Below are positions 1 to 8,839 of a stretch of DNA of 64,000 nucleotides, piece after piece. The stretch spans positions 296,042 through 360,041 of the forward strand of contig BJOX01000063.1 of NCBI GenBank assembly GCA_009731375.1, given 5' to 3'. This DNA comes from Paulinella micropora. Lineage: Eukaryota > Cercozoa > Imbricatea > Euglyphida. Under the pieces are notes generated by a model. That model worked only from the letters and a program-made list of their open reading frames with translations, was not told where the DNA came from and did no database searches. Both the position numbers and the translations under genes were made by a program. Position 1 is the first letter of the stretch. Each line of letters starts with the position of its first letter.

Positions 1-1
1 G

Positions 2-38
<37 letters not shown>

Positions 39-225
39 ACACAGTCTCAGCCGGCCCGGATCTTTTCTTTCTAAGTCGGGTTTCTTTCAGGATTTCTTCT
101 TTAATTTTTAACATTGTCAATAAGTAAGCTTCCCATATTCTTCAGACTACTGACAAGTATTATAAGAGTACGTTCTCTGCATGACCTTAAACAAGTTTCT
201 ATTTTATCTCTTCTGCTTCCCATTT

Positions 226-475
226 TATCTCTTGATACCTCTTCCACTGATTTTATCTATTCTGCTTCCCACTCAGCTCTACGAGTGGCTGCGCAAGTAT
301 TCTATTAAAACAGTGATTGCGTAAAAAACTGTGACTGCCGCTTTTTTTTTACACTTCATGTTTTCTGTTTTGTATCTCTTGATACCTCTTCCATTTTATC
401 TCTTCCGCTTCCCACTCAGCTCTACGACTGAGTGGCCGCTTGAAGTATTCTATCAAAACAGTGCTTGCGTAAAAT
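226..475. repeat. Two-copy direct repeat, about 147-bp period
   Basis: Two diverged copies begin TATCTCTTGATACCTCTTCC at about 226 and 372. Both continue through a 'TTCCCACTCAGCTCTACGA' block and end in 'AAAACAGTG.TTGCGTAAAA' at about 325 and 475. Small indels separate the copies. No coding potential is visible. Confidence 0.7.
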
Positions 476-1344
476 AAAATAGAAGTGGTACCAAGAGATG
501 GCAGATTAGAGTACGGTAATTCACGTGACTCTCTTTCACTGTAGCCTGAGGCGAACCTGGGACCGTACTACATCAAGTTTCTTACGCAAACACTTTTAAT
601 AATCAAAGTACGGAGTCAACTCAGTAATAAAATACTACGTGACTTGCCACTTAAAATTTTTTATTAATATTAATACTTGTAGGAATGAGTGGGAAGCGTA
701 AGAGGTATTATATTGTAAAAACCGTGGCAAAAAAACTGACTGATCTGCCGGGCAGTAGGTTCAAATGCTTACGATGTAAGCTGCCCAGCCCCGACTGAGA
801 CTCTGGTTGTTACCGAAACCAAATATTTAATAATATAATAACTGCCACCGTCTAACGACTTGTAGAATGAGGAATACCTAACGTAGAAGGGACTCCGTAC
901 TCTCCAAGCCAAGGTAAACCGACAGACCGGAACATAGAACCGCACAATCCCCTCTCCCCCCCGAGCGTGCCCTCGTCAGGGTGCACGAGAAATTGAGTTA
1001 AGACCAGCCAAACCAAACCGGGATAAAATGTAAAAATTATCTCGAGAGATGGTCTGTGACTGGACACTTCCCCTCGGATAAATTGCACACCCCGTGTTAT
1101 CCTAGATTCACTCATCGTCCCCCCCACCTAGTGTGAGTCTATACTACCCCCAGGATACTTATTGATAAATTTCAAGTTTGTCCGATTTAAGCCCATCGGT
1201 TCCGCATTATTCCCCAAATTCGAAATCCGATGCGCTTCTATTACGTCAGAAATAAAAATTTTGCGTGAGACTACTCACATAAAATGTATCGCCCCACATC
1301 TGCCGTCACCATAATCCTGCGTAATCCCTCTCTTGTACAATCTG

Positions 1345-1605
1345 AATCCATTCAAATTGCCATGTAACTAGTGTGAATTTGGTTAATCCATCCACTTCCA
1401 ACTCGAACGTTGAAAATTGCCACGAAACTTGTGGGAATATGATCAATCCATCCACTTCCAACTCGAACGTCGAAAATTGCCACGAAACTTGTGGGAATTT
1501 GATCAATCCTTCCACTTCCACTCGAACGTCGAAAATTGCCACGAAACTTGTGGGAATTTGATCAAACCTTCCACCTCTACTCGAACGTCGAAAATGCCAC
1601 GAATC
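1345..1605. repeat. About 4.3 copies of a 60-bp tandem repeat
   Basis: The unit contains 'CCACTTCCAACTCGAACGT' followed by 'GAAAATTGCCACGAAACTTG' and 'TGGGAATTTGATCAA'. It recurs about every 59-60 bp, with copies degrading toward both ends. The period is not quite a multiple of three in every copy, so the short ORFs through it switch frame and are not supported as protein. Confidence 0.8.
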
Positions 1606-2103
1606 GTAAAACCTTTTACCAAATTAAGGTCCCAGGTGACGCTGTAGTCCAGGCGTGTAGCCCAGGAGTGACTTAAGACGTCGTTGAGGGAAGGCCCCCC
1701 GCCAAGCCTCGGATACCCCCCATCGCCGTCCCCCCGACGCTATCACTCCATGCTTGAAACGACCCCGAGTACCCCTTATAGACCTACCCGTCTATCCATC
1801 CCATTCCCCCATTTGTTACCCCCCTTTTTGCCCCCCTGTCCCCAGGTCGTCCCGTTGTTGTCCCGTATCGTCCCCTTGATGATCCTTCCCTCATCCCCCC
1901 TATATACTATCCATCCCTATTACTATCCGACCTATAATCTATCCAATTCTATTACTATCCATCCTATATTCTATCCACCCTATAATCTATCCCCTTCTAC
2001 TACTATCCGTTCTATAATCTATCCCCTCTCCCCCTATTCCGCCGTCCCACATTCCGTCTTCCGCGTTAGTTCCCCCTCTGCCCCTGCCCGTGTTGCCATC
2101 CAA

Positions 2104-2105
<2 letters not shown>

Positions 2106-2155
<50 letters not shown>
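2106..2155. repeat. (TA)n microsatellite
   Basis: Uninterrupted alternating AT of about 50 bp. Confidence 0.95.
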
Positions 2156-2157
<2 letters not shown>

Positions 2158-2982
2158 CCATCCGCATGCCGAGCGGTAAGTGTCGTCCAGTCGGCGTACC
2201 GCCGTCTTCGCGTCCCTGCGCGGCAAAATAGAAATAGATTTCATGAGTGGCACATTCCGAGTGTACCATGGCCTTGCTCGCCATATGTGCCCGTTGCCCT
2301 GCCGCGGTACCTGTGGGTGTATTTGTATTACCCCCTCCACTCTCCTCTTCGTCATCATTTTTCATCTTTCTCTTCATCTTCTCATTCTTTCTCGCCATCA
2401 TTTTCCCGTTCGTACCCCGTACGCTTACCCTTTGTCAAGCTACCGCAGGCTGAGGGTGAAATATCAATAATTGAGCGTGAGGGTGATCAGTCCGTCAACG
2501 TCATTGACCTCGCTTCCCGGCGGGTTAAAATATTATCCTCCAAAGGCTCATAGGCCTGTCGTCGCGTCCCTGCGCGGAAAAAGAATTGTATCGTCACGCC
2601 CCGCGCGAGATAAGATTATCCATAATCGCGCGGAAAATCCAGTAAGCCAAAAGATAGTTAGAGATGGTTGTCGTGTATTTTTCATGCGTTGCTTCCAACC
2701 AGCACATGAAAGTACACGATTAGTATCGTGGTCTCTGTGTGTAGCCCACAATTTTCAAAGGGTTGATTTTTCCGATCCCCGTTCAGACGATGACGTCCGT
2801 GCCTCGCGCTCCTGCGCGTACCAGGTGTATACTATACACTTTTTGGATCAAGTGATCCACGGGTATCCTCAGCCGTTTCCCCCGGGCGCACCACCCCGGT
2901 TTCGGTCATCATCTTATCTTTTCATTCTTCTCTTTCTCACTCATTTCTCGTCTCCCTCTCTCCCTTTCTTTCTCTTTCTCTC

Positions 2983-3766
2983 TCATCTCCTTCCCTTCCT
3001 CGTCCTCCGCTCCGTCCCCGAGGAACGCTTCCTTCCCCTCAATCCCACCTGCGCCGGTGGTGCCCCGATAATCTCAAAAGGCCAGCCTCTCTCCTCCACC
3101 TCATCCCAGATGAACGTGGGGATTCGCCGCTCGTCCGTGAGGTAAAAAGGTATGTCCAAGACCTCCCTAGGCCGTGATTGCACAGTATAGGGCGTGTGGT
3201 CCTTGTCATCCAACTGGATACTGACATGCCAAGTCTCCCGTTTCTGCCCCCAGTTCTCCAGAAAAACTGAACTGAACCGACAGTCCTTTTCCATGTTAGT
3301 CCCATCATCGCTCCTCCAGAACTGCATTACTGGGGCAATCCCCACCGCCGCTTTGGACCTCGTACGTCCTCCGACCCTCCAATATCCGCATGACATAGAA
3401 GTCATCCAACGTATCATCCGAGGCCTCTCTATCCGCAGGTCGCATCAGGTAATACTTGCCGACTCTCCAGCGGATTTTATCTATCTTGGTCGGGTCGACC
3501 AACCACTTTCCTGACTGTGGACGCGATCTACCTCCATCCCCTTTTTCTGGTGGTGGTCTCGGACGGGCCGCCTGTGCCCGCTGCTGCTCCTTCTCCTCCT
3601 TCCTCTCCTCCTTTGTTTCCCGTCGCAGCCCTTCCTCCGAGCCCTCCTGCTTCTCCTTCCGCTCCTGCGTTTCCTCCTTGCCTTTAGCGCCTTCACCTTC
3701 CTGGCGTTGTCTCCTGGATGCCCGTTCGTGAGAGCCCTTTTCCAGCTCCGTGATTGCATCCCACAA
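2983..3766 (-). CDS. Ty3-type pol, C-terminal tail
   Basis: Two overlapping minus-strand frames (3766-3305 and 3417-2983) continue the pol reading direction from the integrase. The first begins with a Glu/Lys/Arg-rich linker, then a region with 'VGKYYLMRP', 'DDFYVMRILEGRRTYEV', which is where chromatin-targeting modules (chromo- or BAH-like) often sit in Ty3-type integrases. I cannot assign a named domain with confidence. The second frame continues with 'ENWGQKRETWHVSIQLDD' and ends in a basic stretch. A single frameshift near 3310-3400 would join them. Likely the non-catalytic tail of the integrase polyprotein, now broken. Confidence 0.5.
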
Positions 3767-3791
3767 TCTTTGTTTCTCCTCCTCTTCCGGT

Positions 3792-4169
3792 TCATACAGA
3801 ACTTAGCTGGTCCCTCAACCTCGCCAACTCTTTCGCCCGCTGCAAGCGAGTAGGCAAAGGTCTCGGGTTGCCCCAGTCATCCGTCGTGCGCGCCAGTGCC
3901 TGCGCGTCCGTCTCGTAGTCCAATAGGAACGGTGAGAACTTGACCAGCCGTCGTACATGCACGATCTGTTCTTTTGTCGTTCGCTGATGGCGGATTTTGT
4001 AGTTGTATGCCGCAGTTTGCTGCACCACCTGATACGGTCCCTGCCACTTTTCGTACAACTTCGCCGACACACCCACCGGGATGCTCGGGACGTATAACAA
4101 GACCGTGTCTCCGACGTTGAATTCCAAATGTCGGAACTTTTGCTGCCCCTTGTCGTCATTCCTCCTCAT
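3792..4169 (-). CDS. Ty3-type integrase C-terminal barrel
   Basis: This is the C-terminal domain of a Ty3-type integrase, which helps bind the DNA ends. The visible signature is 'FNVGDTVLLYVPSIPVG' followed by 'LYEKWQGPYQVVQ' and 'YKIRHQRTTKEQIVHVRRL'. That is the small beta-barrel pattern (GDxVLL, KWxGPYxV, VHVxRLK) seen directly downstream of the catalytic core in Ty3/gypsy elements. It lies immediately 3' of the core integrase ORF (4275-5222) in a shifted frame. A short broken stretch (4170-4274) separates them, so this copy is not expected to make an intact polyprotein. Confidence 0.75.
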   Translation of the reverse strand: MRRNDDKGQQKFRHLEFNVGDTVLLYVPSIPVGVSAKLYEKWQGPYQVVQQTAAYNYKIRHQRTTKEQIVHVRRLVKFSPFLLDYETDAQALARTTDDWGNPRPLPTRLQRAKELARLRDQLSSV

Positions 4170-4274
4170 AGCAGCCTCGCGCTGCTTCCGGACGATGTGT
4201 TTCCCGCAGGCGGCATGCCATCAATTCCGTCGGGTCATATAAGGCCGTGTCCTTGAAGCGATCCGTAGGTGTGT

Positions 4275-5222
4275 TCAACACCCTTCATGTACCAGTTGAT
4301 TCGGGCAAAGCCGGACGCTCCCTCCCAAAGACGAGGAGCCCAAGTTGTAAACTGCAAACGTAAAAGCCTGCACCGTCTCCGGCCACATCTTCTGGTTGTT
4401 CTGGCAATAGATTTTCAAGGATGCCTTCATCGTTTTGTGCATCTGCTCGATTTTCCCGTTTGCCATTGGATTGTATGCCGTAACGTAGTTCCATAGGAAC
4501 CCAAAATATGCACTGAGTTCGTTCGAGAGCCAGTTGATGAACGAACTCCCTCTGTCTGATATGATCTTCCTTGGAACTCCGATCCTGCAGAAAACGTGGT
4601 CGATCAGAGCCTTAGCAGTCGTTTCCTTGGTCTCGTCCTTAGTGGGTACCGTGATCACGTAATTCGATGCCCTGTCAATGGCCGTAAGTATGTACTTGAA
4701 CCCCCCTTCGCCCGCTTCCGGTAAAGGGCCCACATAGTCGATGTGGATCGTCTCGAAGATGTCGCTTCTGACCTCGTATTGTCCCAGCAAACCCTTGGTT
4801 GCGTCATATGGCGTCTTAGCTCTCTGGCACGGCGCGCAGCCGTTGATGAATCGTTCCACATCCTTACTCATACTTCCCCAGTAGAACTTCCTTGTCAGTG
4901 ACCACTTCATCCTTTCCAATCCTGGATGACTCTGCATGGGACAATTGTGTGCCCCGATCATAATCACATGCCGTAACGCCGGTGGTACCCACACCGTCCA
5001 CCTTTTTGGGTTTTCCTTGTGTCTGCCGTCCGTTCCCATGTACCAGATCACATCCGAATACGTGTGCGTCTTCATCTGCCGCTTCACCGCCTCCGTACGC
5101 GTTTCCGGTGTCGGGTTCAACACGTGTTGAATCAATGCCTTGAATTCCTTCGCCTCGCTCGTCAGACTCCGAAACTTGTCCACCGAAGCAAACTTGATTT
5201 GCGTATCCGTCTCCAAGTCCAA
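4275..5222 (-). CDS. Ty3-type retrotransposon integrase core
   Basis: Integrase inserts retrotransposon cDNA into the genome. The 315-residue frame starts with a linker. An N-terminal HHCC zinc-binding module follows, with His in 'HNCPMQSHPGLERM' and Cys in 'FINGCAPCQRAKTPYD'. The catalytic rve core then has Asp in 'IHIDYVGPLPE', Asp in 'KIISDRGSSFINWL' and Glu in 'PMANGKIEQMHKTMKA', with a D,D35E spacing. It lies 3' of RT/RNase H on the same strand, which is the order of the Ty3 class and not of Ty1/copia. The frame is open, but neighbouring parts are frame-shifted, so the element is probably inactive or carries sequence errors. Confidence 0.88.
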   Translation of the reverse strand: MDLETDTQIKFASVDKFRSLTSEAKEFKALIQHVLNPTPETRTEAVKRQMKTHTYSDVIWYMGTDGRHKENPKRWTVWVPPALRHVIMIGAHNCPMQSHPGLERMKWSLTRKFYWGSMSKDVERFINGCAPCQRAKTPYDATKGLLGQYEVRSDIFETIHIDYVGPLPEAGEGGFKYILTAIDRASNYVITVPTKDETKETTAKALIDHVFCRIGVPRKIISDRGSSFINWLSNELSAYFGFLWNYVTAYNPMANGKIEQMHKTMKASLKIYCQNNQKMWPETVQAFTFAVYNLGSSSLGGSVRLCPNQLVHEGC

Positions 5223-5228
5223 AGCCAG

Positions 5229-5783
5229 TTAGCTGGGATGCGTCTTCTCCAACACCGTCACGTCCTCCTGTTCCGGCAACATTGGTTCCCCTTCTGCTTT
5301 AGGGCCGACCACAACATTGCCGTCCCTCTCATGTCTCTGTTTTTCTCCTCCCCCCGACGTACGAAACTTGTACGCTGCCGACACCTCTTTCGCGTATATC
5401 ATACCGTTCATCGGCTTCTGATCTTCAAAATCCGGTTCCCGCTCTATCTGTTCCCGGTCCATGAATCCCCATACCGTTAAGACTGCCGCCGCCGTGAACC
5501 TAAATCGCGTCAGGTTCATCCCCTTCCGCTTCTCCCCATTCCATATCGGTTTGACCGTGAACACCTCTGGCGCCTGGTGTTGTCGTTGTTCCGCCCCCGT
5601 CTTTCCCCGTGATCCCCCATCCTCTGCCGTGCCCCCAGATCGAGACTGGTGATAAGCCAAGAAGTTCTCCTTTCCCTTGAACTCCAGTGTTGCCACCGCT
5701 CCAACCGTCCCGTGTGATCCTGCGACATCAACCACCGGAGGTTGTTGTGATCCGTCCTCACTCTCGTTTCCTTCGCCCCCCAT
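5229..5783 (-). CDS. Ty3-type pol, RNase H to integrase connector
   Basis: This minus-strand frame overlaps the end of the RT/RNase H frame. It appears to carry the polyprotein onward from the RNase H tether ('ATLEFKGKENFLAYHQS') to just before the integrase. It contains a hydrophilic linker and 'KPIWNGEKRKGMNLTRFRF', and ends seven bases before the integrase frame. No catalytic motif is visible. I read it as connector sequence joined to its neighbours by one frameshift on each side. Confidence 0.55.
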   Translation of the reverse strand: MGGEGNESEDGSQQPPVVDVAGSHGTVGAVATLEFKGKENFLAYHQSRSGGTAEDGGSRGKTGAEQRQHQAPEVFTVKPIWNGEKRKGMNLTRFRFTAAAVLTVWGFMDREQIEREPDFEDQKPMNGMIYAKEVSAAYKFRTSGGGEKQRHERDGNVVVGPKAEGEPMLPEQEDVTVLEKTHPS

Positions 5784-6628
5784 AGATATTCTCGCAGCCG
5801 CTTGAAGCCCCAGACAATAGCCAACGCCTCCCGTTGTCTGGTGCAGTATTGCCTTTTCGCACTCGACATACGTCGACTAAGGAACATTACCGGTCGCAAT
5901 CGCACCTTTTCATCCGCTTGTTGAAGCACTCCTCCTATCGCGTAGGCCGACGCGTCCGTATCCAGAATAAAGGGTGCCTCAAAGTCCGGCAACCTCAGAA
6001 CCGTTCCATCTTCAGTCAACGGATCCTTCAGAATCGTCTCCCGCAAATCTTTTATCGCTTCCAAGACCTTGTCTCCCCACTCGTCCGGGTTTGCCCAATC
6101 CCCTTTGAATTCCTTCATGTGTTTCCGTATGGGCTCCGCTCGGTTGGCAAAGTTTGGGATAAACTCCCCGTAATACTGTGCCAACGACACGAACGAATGT
6201 AGATCGGACTTGTTCTGCGGTATTGGCATGTCCGCCAGTGCCTCTCGTTTCTTAGCCGCAATTGTGCATGTTCCGTTCTCAATATCGTATCCCAAATATT
6301 GAATCCGTTTCTGCATGAAGTGGCACTTCTTGGCATTAAGCCGAAAACCGAACGCCTTAATCCTCCGCATGATGTCCCTGAGGTGTTCCATATGCTCCTC
6401 CACCGAGTTAGAGTATATTATGACATCATCTAAGTATGCAAAGGCATACGTCGACGTGTCACCATGTTTGAAGGCAAATTCCTCGTCCCGAAACTTACTT
6501 CCCAACATCTCGGTCATCGCCTTTTGGAAAATCCCTGGAGCCACCTTGAGCCCCATCGGCAAAACCTTCCAGACGTAAGTCGTCATGCCCACCATAAACG
6601 CCGTGAGGTATCGACTTTCCTCCGCCAA
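5516..6628 (-). CDS. Ty3-type reverse transcriptase and RNase H
   Basis: This part of pol copies element RNA into DNA and degrades the RNA strand. It begins inside the RT domain ('TYVWKVLPMGLKVAPGIFQ'), so the fingers and protease are missing. The catalytic box is 'FAYLDDVIIYS', followed by the thumb signatures 'FRLNAKKCHFMQKRIQYLGY' and 'LHSFVSLAQYYGEFIPNFA'. RNase H shows 'FILDTDASAYAIGGVLQQ', 'YCTRQREALAIVWGFKRLRE' and 'VRTDHNNLRWL'. The upstream end runs into a poly-G tract and an N gap at 6669-6732, so loss of the 5' half may be an assembly break and not biology. The last 60 or so residues are out of frame with the RNase H tether. Confidence 0.9.
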   Translation of the reverse strand: MAEESRYLTAFMVGMTTYVWKVLPMGLKVAPGIFQKAMTEMLGSKFRDEEFAFKHGDTSTYAFAYLDDVIIYSNSVEEHMEHLRDIMRRIKAFGFRLNAKKCHFMQKRIQYLGYDIENGTCTIAAKKREALADMPIPQNKSDLHSFVSLAQYYGEFIPNFANRAEPIRKHMKEFKGDWANPDEWGDKVLEAIKDLRETILKDPLTEDGTVLRLPDFEAPFILDTDASAYAIGGVLQQADEKVRLRPVMFLSRRMSSAKRQYCTRQREALAIVWGFKRLREYLWGAKETRVRTDHNNLRWLMSQDHTGRLERWQHWSSRERRTSWLITSLDLGARQRMGDHGERRGRNNDNTRRQRCSRSNRYGMGRSGRG

Positions 6629-6666
6629 TGGGAATGTGGTTGGAAAAGGGAGGAGGAGGAGGAGCA

Positions 6667-6668
<2 letters not shown>

Positions 6669-6708
<40 letters not shown>

Positions 6709-6732
6709 AGGGAGGGGGGGGGNNNNNNNNNN
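6669..6732. other. Poly-G run and 10-base N gap
   Basis: About 40 consecutive G lead to an interrupted G/A stretch and then ten N (6723-6732). The fixed gap size marks a scaffold join of unknown true length. Confidence 0.9.
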
Positions 6733-7222
6733 GATAGGGTGGAGAGAAAGGAGAAGGGGCAGAAGCAGGAGAAGGAGGAGAAGGAGGAGGAGGAGGAGAA
6801 GGAGGAGAAGGGGGAGGGGGAGGAGGAGGAGGAGGAGGAGGAGAAGGGAGGAGGAGGAGTATGGAGGAGGAGAAGAAGGGAGAAGAAGAAGGAGGAGAAG
6901 CAGGAGAAGGAGAAGGAGGAGGAGAAGAAGGAGGAGAAAGAGGAGGAGGAGGAGGAGGAGGAGGAGAAGGAGGAGAAGGAGAAGGAGCAGAAGGAGAAGG
7001 AGGAAAAGGAGGAGAAGAAGGAGAAGAAGGAGGAGGAGAAGTAGGAGAAGAAGGAGAAGAAGGAGAAGGAGGAGAAGGAGGAGAAGAAGGAGAAGGAGGA
7101 GAAGGAGAAGGAGGAGAGGAAGGAGTAGAAGAAAGAGGAGGAGGAGGAGGAGGAGGAGGAAGAAGAAAAAGAGGAGGAGGAGGAGAAGAAGAAGGAGAAG
7201 GAGAAGAAGGAGGAAGACATAG
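6733..7222. repeat. 490-bp purine-only GGA/GAA tract
   Basis: Almost every base is A or G on the plus strand, built from GGA, GAA and GAG triplets with a few C and T interruptions. All three frames on both strands stay open for long distances and give poly-Glu/Gly/Arg or poly-Ser/Phe/Leu, so the long ORFs here are composition artefacts. Polypurine mirror tracts of this kind can form triplex DNA. Confidence 0.85.
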
Positions 7223-7259
7223 GAAGATGAAGCTGCCTGCCTTCTTCCTGCAATGTCAT

Positions 7260-7318
7260 TACATACATACATACATGCATACATACATACATGCATACAT
7301 ACATACATACATACATAC
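7260..7318. repeat. (CATA)n microsatellite
   Basis: Tetranucleotide CATA repeat with a few CATG units. Confidence 0.9.
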
Positions 7319-8284
7319 CTGAAGTAGTAAGTGCTGTGAGGAAGATTTTCAGGTATAGTACACTGCACAAAGAGAGGCCACCGGGCCCCAATGAGGATGC
7401 TTCAAAACATTTTCTCTGGATTGTTTTGAAAATTGTGACGCAATTTTTCCTCATGAATCAAAAAGAGTCATTTCGTTATGAATCTGCCCCTTATGTTTCT
7501 TAGCTAGGGCTCTTTAAACCTGGTCATGGGGCACTACATTCAATTTGTTTCTAGACAGGATAATGCTTTCTAAAATAGTAAGTTTTAAATGGGGCACCGA
7601 AAGCACAAACTTATTGTTGTACTTACAGAAAGAGCGGCATATTTTTTGAGTCTCGTTTTGCGGCCCCTTGCGTGAGCTAGACGGCCTCTTAGAGAGAAGG
7701 ATTCATACTAATTACTAATTAGGCAATCATATATGCAAATTATACAATACCAAAGTGCAATCTAGCGCATGGAAGGTAGATGATATACGCAAGACTGCAT
7801 AAGCACATAAAAAGGCGTGCACGTGCATGCATGCACAATATGCATGAACATGCAAAGCTTGAATCTGCATCGGGGCTTTGCACATCGTCCGTGCCGTTTT
7901 AGCATACATTTCAATTACAGATCATATTACGAACCATACATCAACTGAATTCAATACTGAAGGTTGCGTTTAGAGTACATTTCAATTACATATCACATTA
8001 CAAAACATGCATGAAATGAATTCAATACTGAAGGTTGCGTTTAGAAATTGTGTCGTAGCACGCGCTAGAATGCTTGCATGTAATATACGCAAGACATACA
8101 ATCATTAGGATACAATCGGTACCGTTGCTGCCGCTCGTCATAAGTCGGTATTCGCTGTCGCTTACAAGCACGTCGGGATCGTCCTAAGTGCACACCAAGA
8201 TAGCTTAGCCCTACCTGATCACGAATTCCTCCCTGCTTCCCTTTACCTGCTCTGGTTTCATCTACCCTCCCGAAATTTCACACT
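7319..8284. other. Intergenic, no gene seen
   Basis: No open frame with protein-like composition. A 45-base segment ('CATTTCAATTACA.ATCA.ATTAC' to 'GAATTCAATACTGAAGGTTG') occurs twice, at about 7908-7968 and 7978-8040, a local tandem duplication. Confidence 0.5.

Positions 8285-8286
<2 letters not shown>

Positions 8287-8331
<45 letters not shown>
8287..8331. repeat. (CT)n microsatellite
   Basis: About 22 CT units. Confidence 0.9.
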
Positions 8332-8332
<1 letters not shown>

Positions 8333-8499
8333 ACTTTGTTTGCGCCTCTCACTCTCTTGCTCTCCCTTCCCCCTTAAACATGTACACACATCTTCACTCT
8401 CGACCTTCAGCACCAGACTGTTCATGTTTTCAAGTTGCTTCGGGATCGGGTTGATGCGGGCAAACTCTACGCCCGGCCTTTTGATATTATCCTCCTAAA

Positions 8500-8821
<322 letters not shown>

Positions 8822-8839
8822 TCACCTGGGACAAACGTG

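Larger units (their letters stand above)
1..2982. other. Non-coding flank with repeats
   Basis: I see no convincing gene in this stretch. It starts with a poly-A run (2-35), and contains a duplicated segment near 226-475, a 60-bp tandem array near 1345-1605 and a TA microsatellite at 2106-2155. Longer open frames here (for example 1684-2553 plus) are C-rich or pyrimidine-rich and run through the TA repeat, so they look like composition artefacts. The 3' LTR of the neighbouring minus-strand Ty3-type element should lie in or near 2000-2980, but without a second LTR copy I cannot set its borders. Confidence 0.5.

Noticed and set aside
1684-2553. 289-residue plus-strand ORF
   Set aside because: Pro/Ser-rich reading of C-rich DNA running through the TA microsatellite; no domain.
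6464-7454. Long ORFs of poly-Arg/Glu/Gly and poly-Ser/Leu/Phe on both strands
   Set aside because: They read a GGA/GAA triplet tract that is open in all frames and cross an N gap; no protein-like composition.
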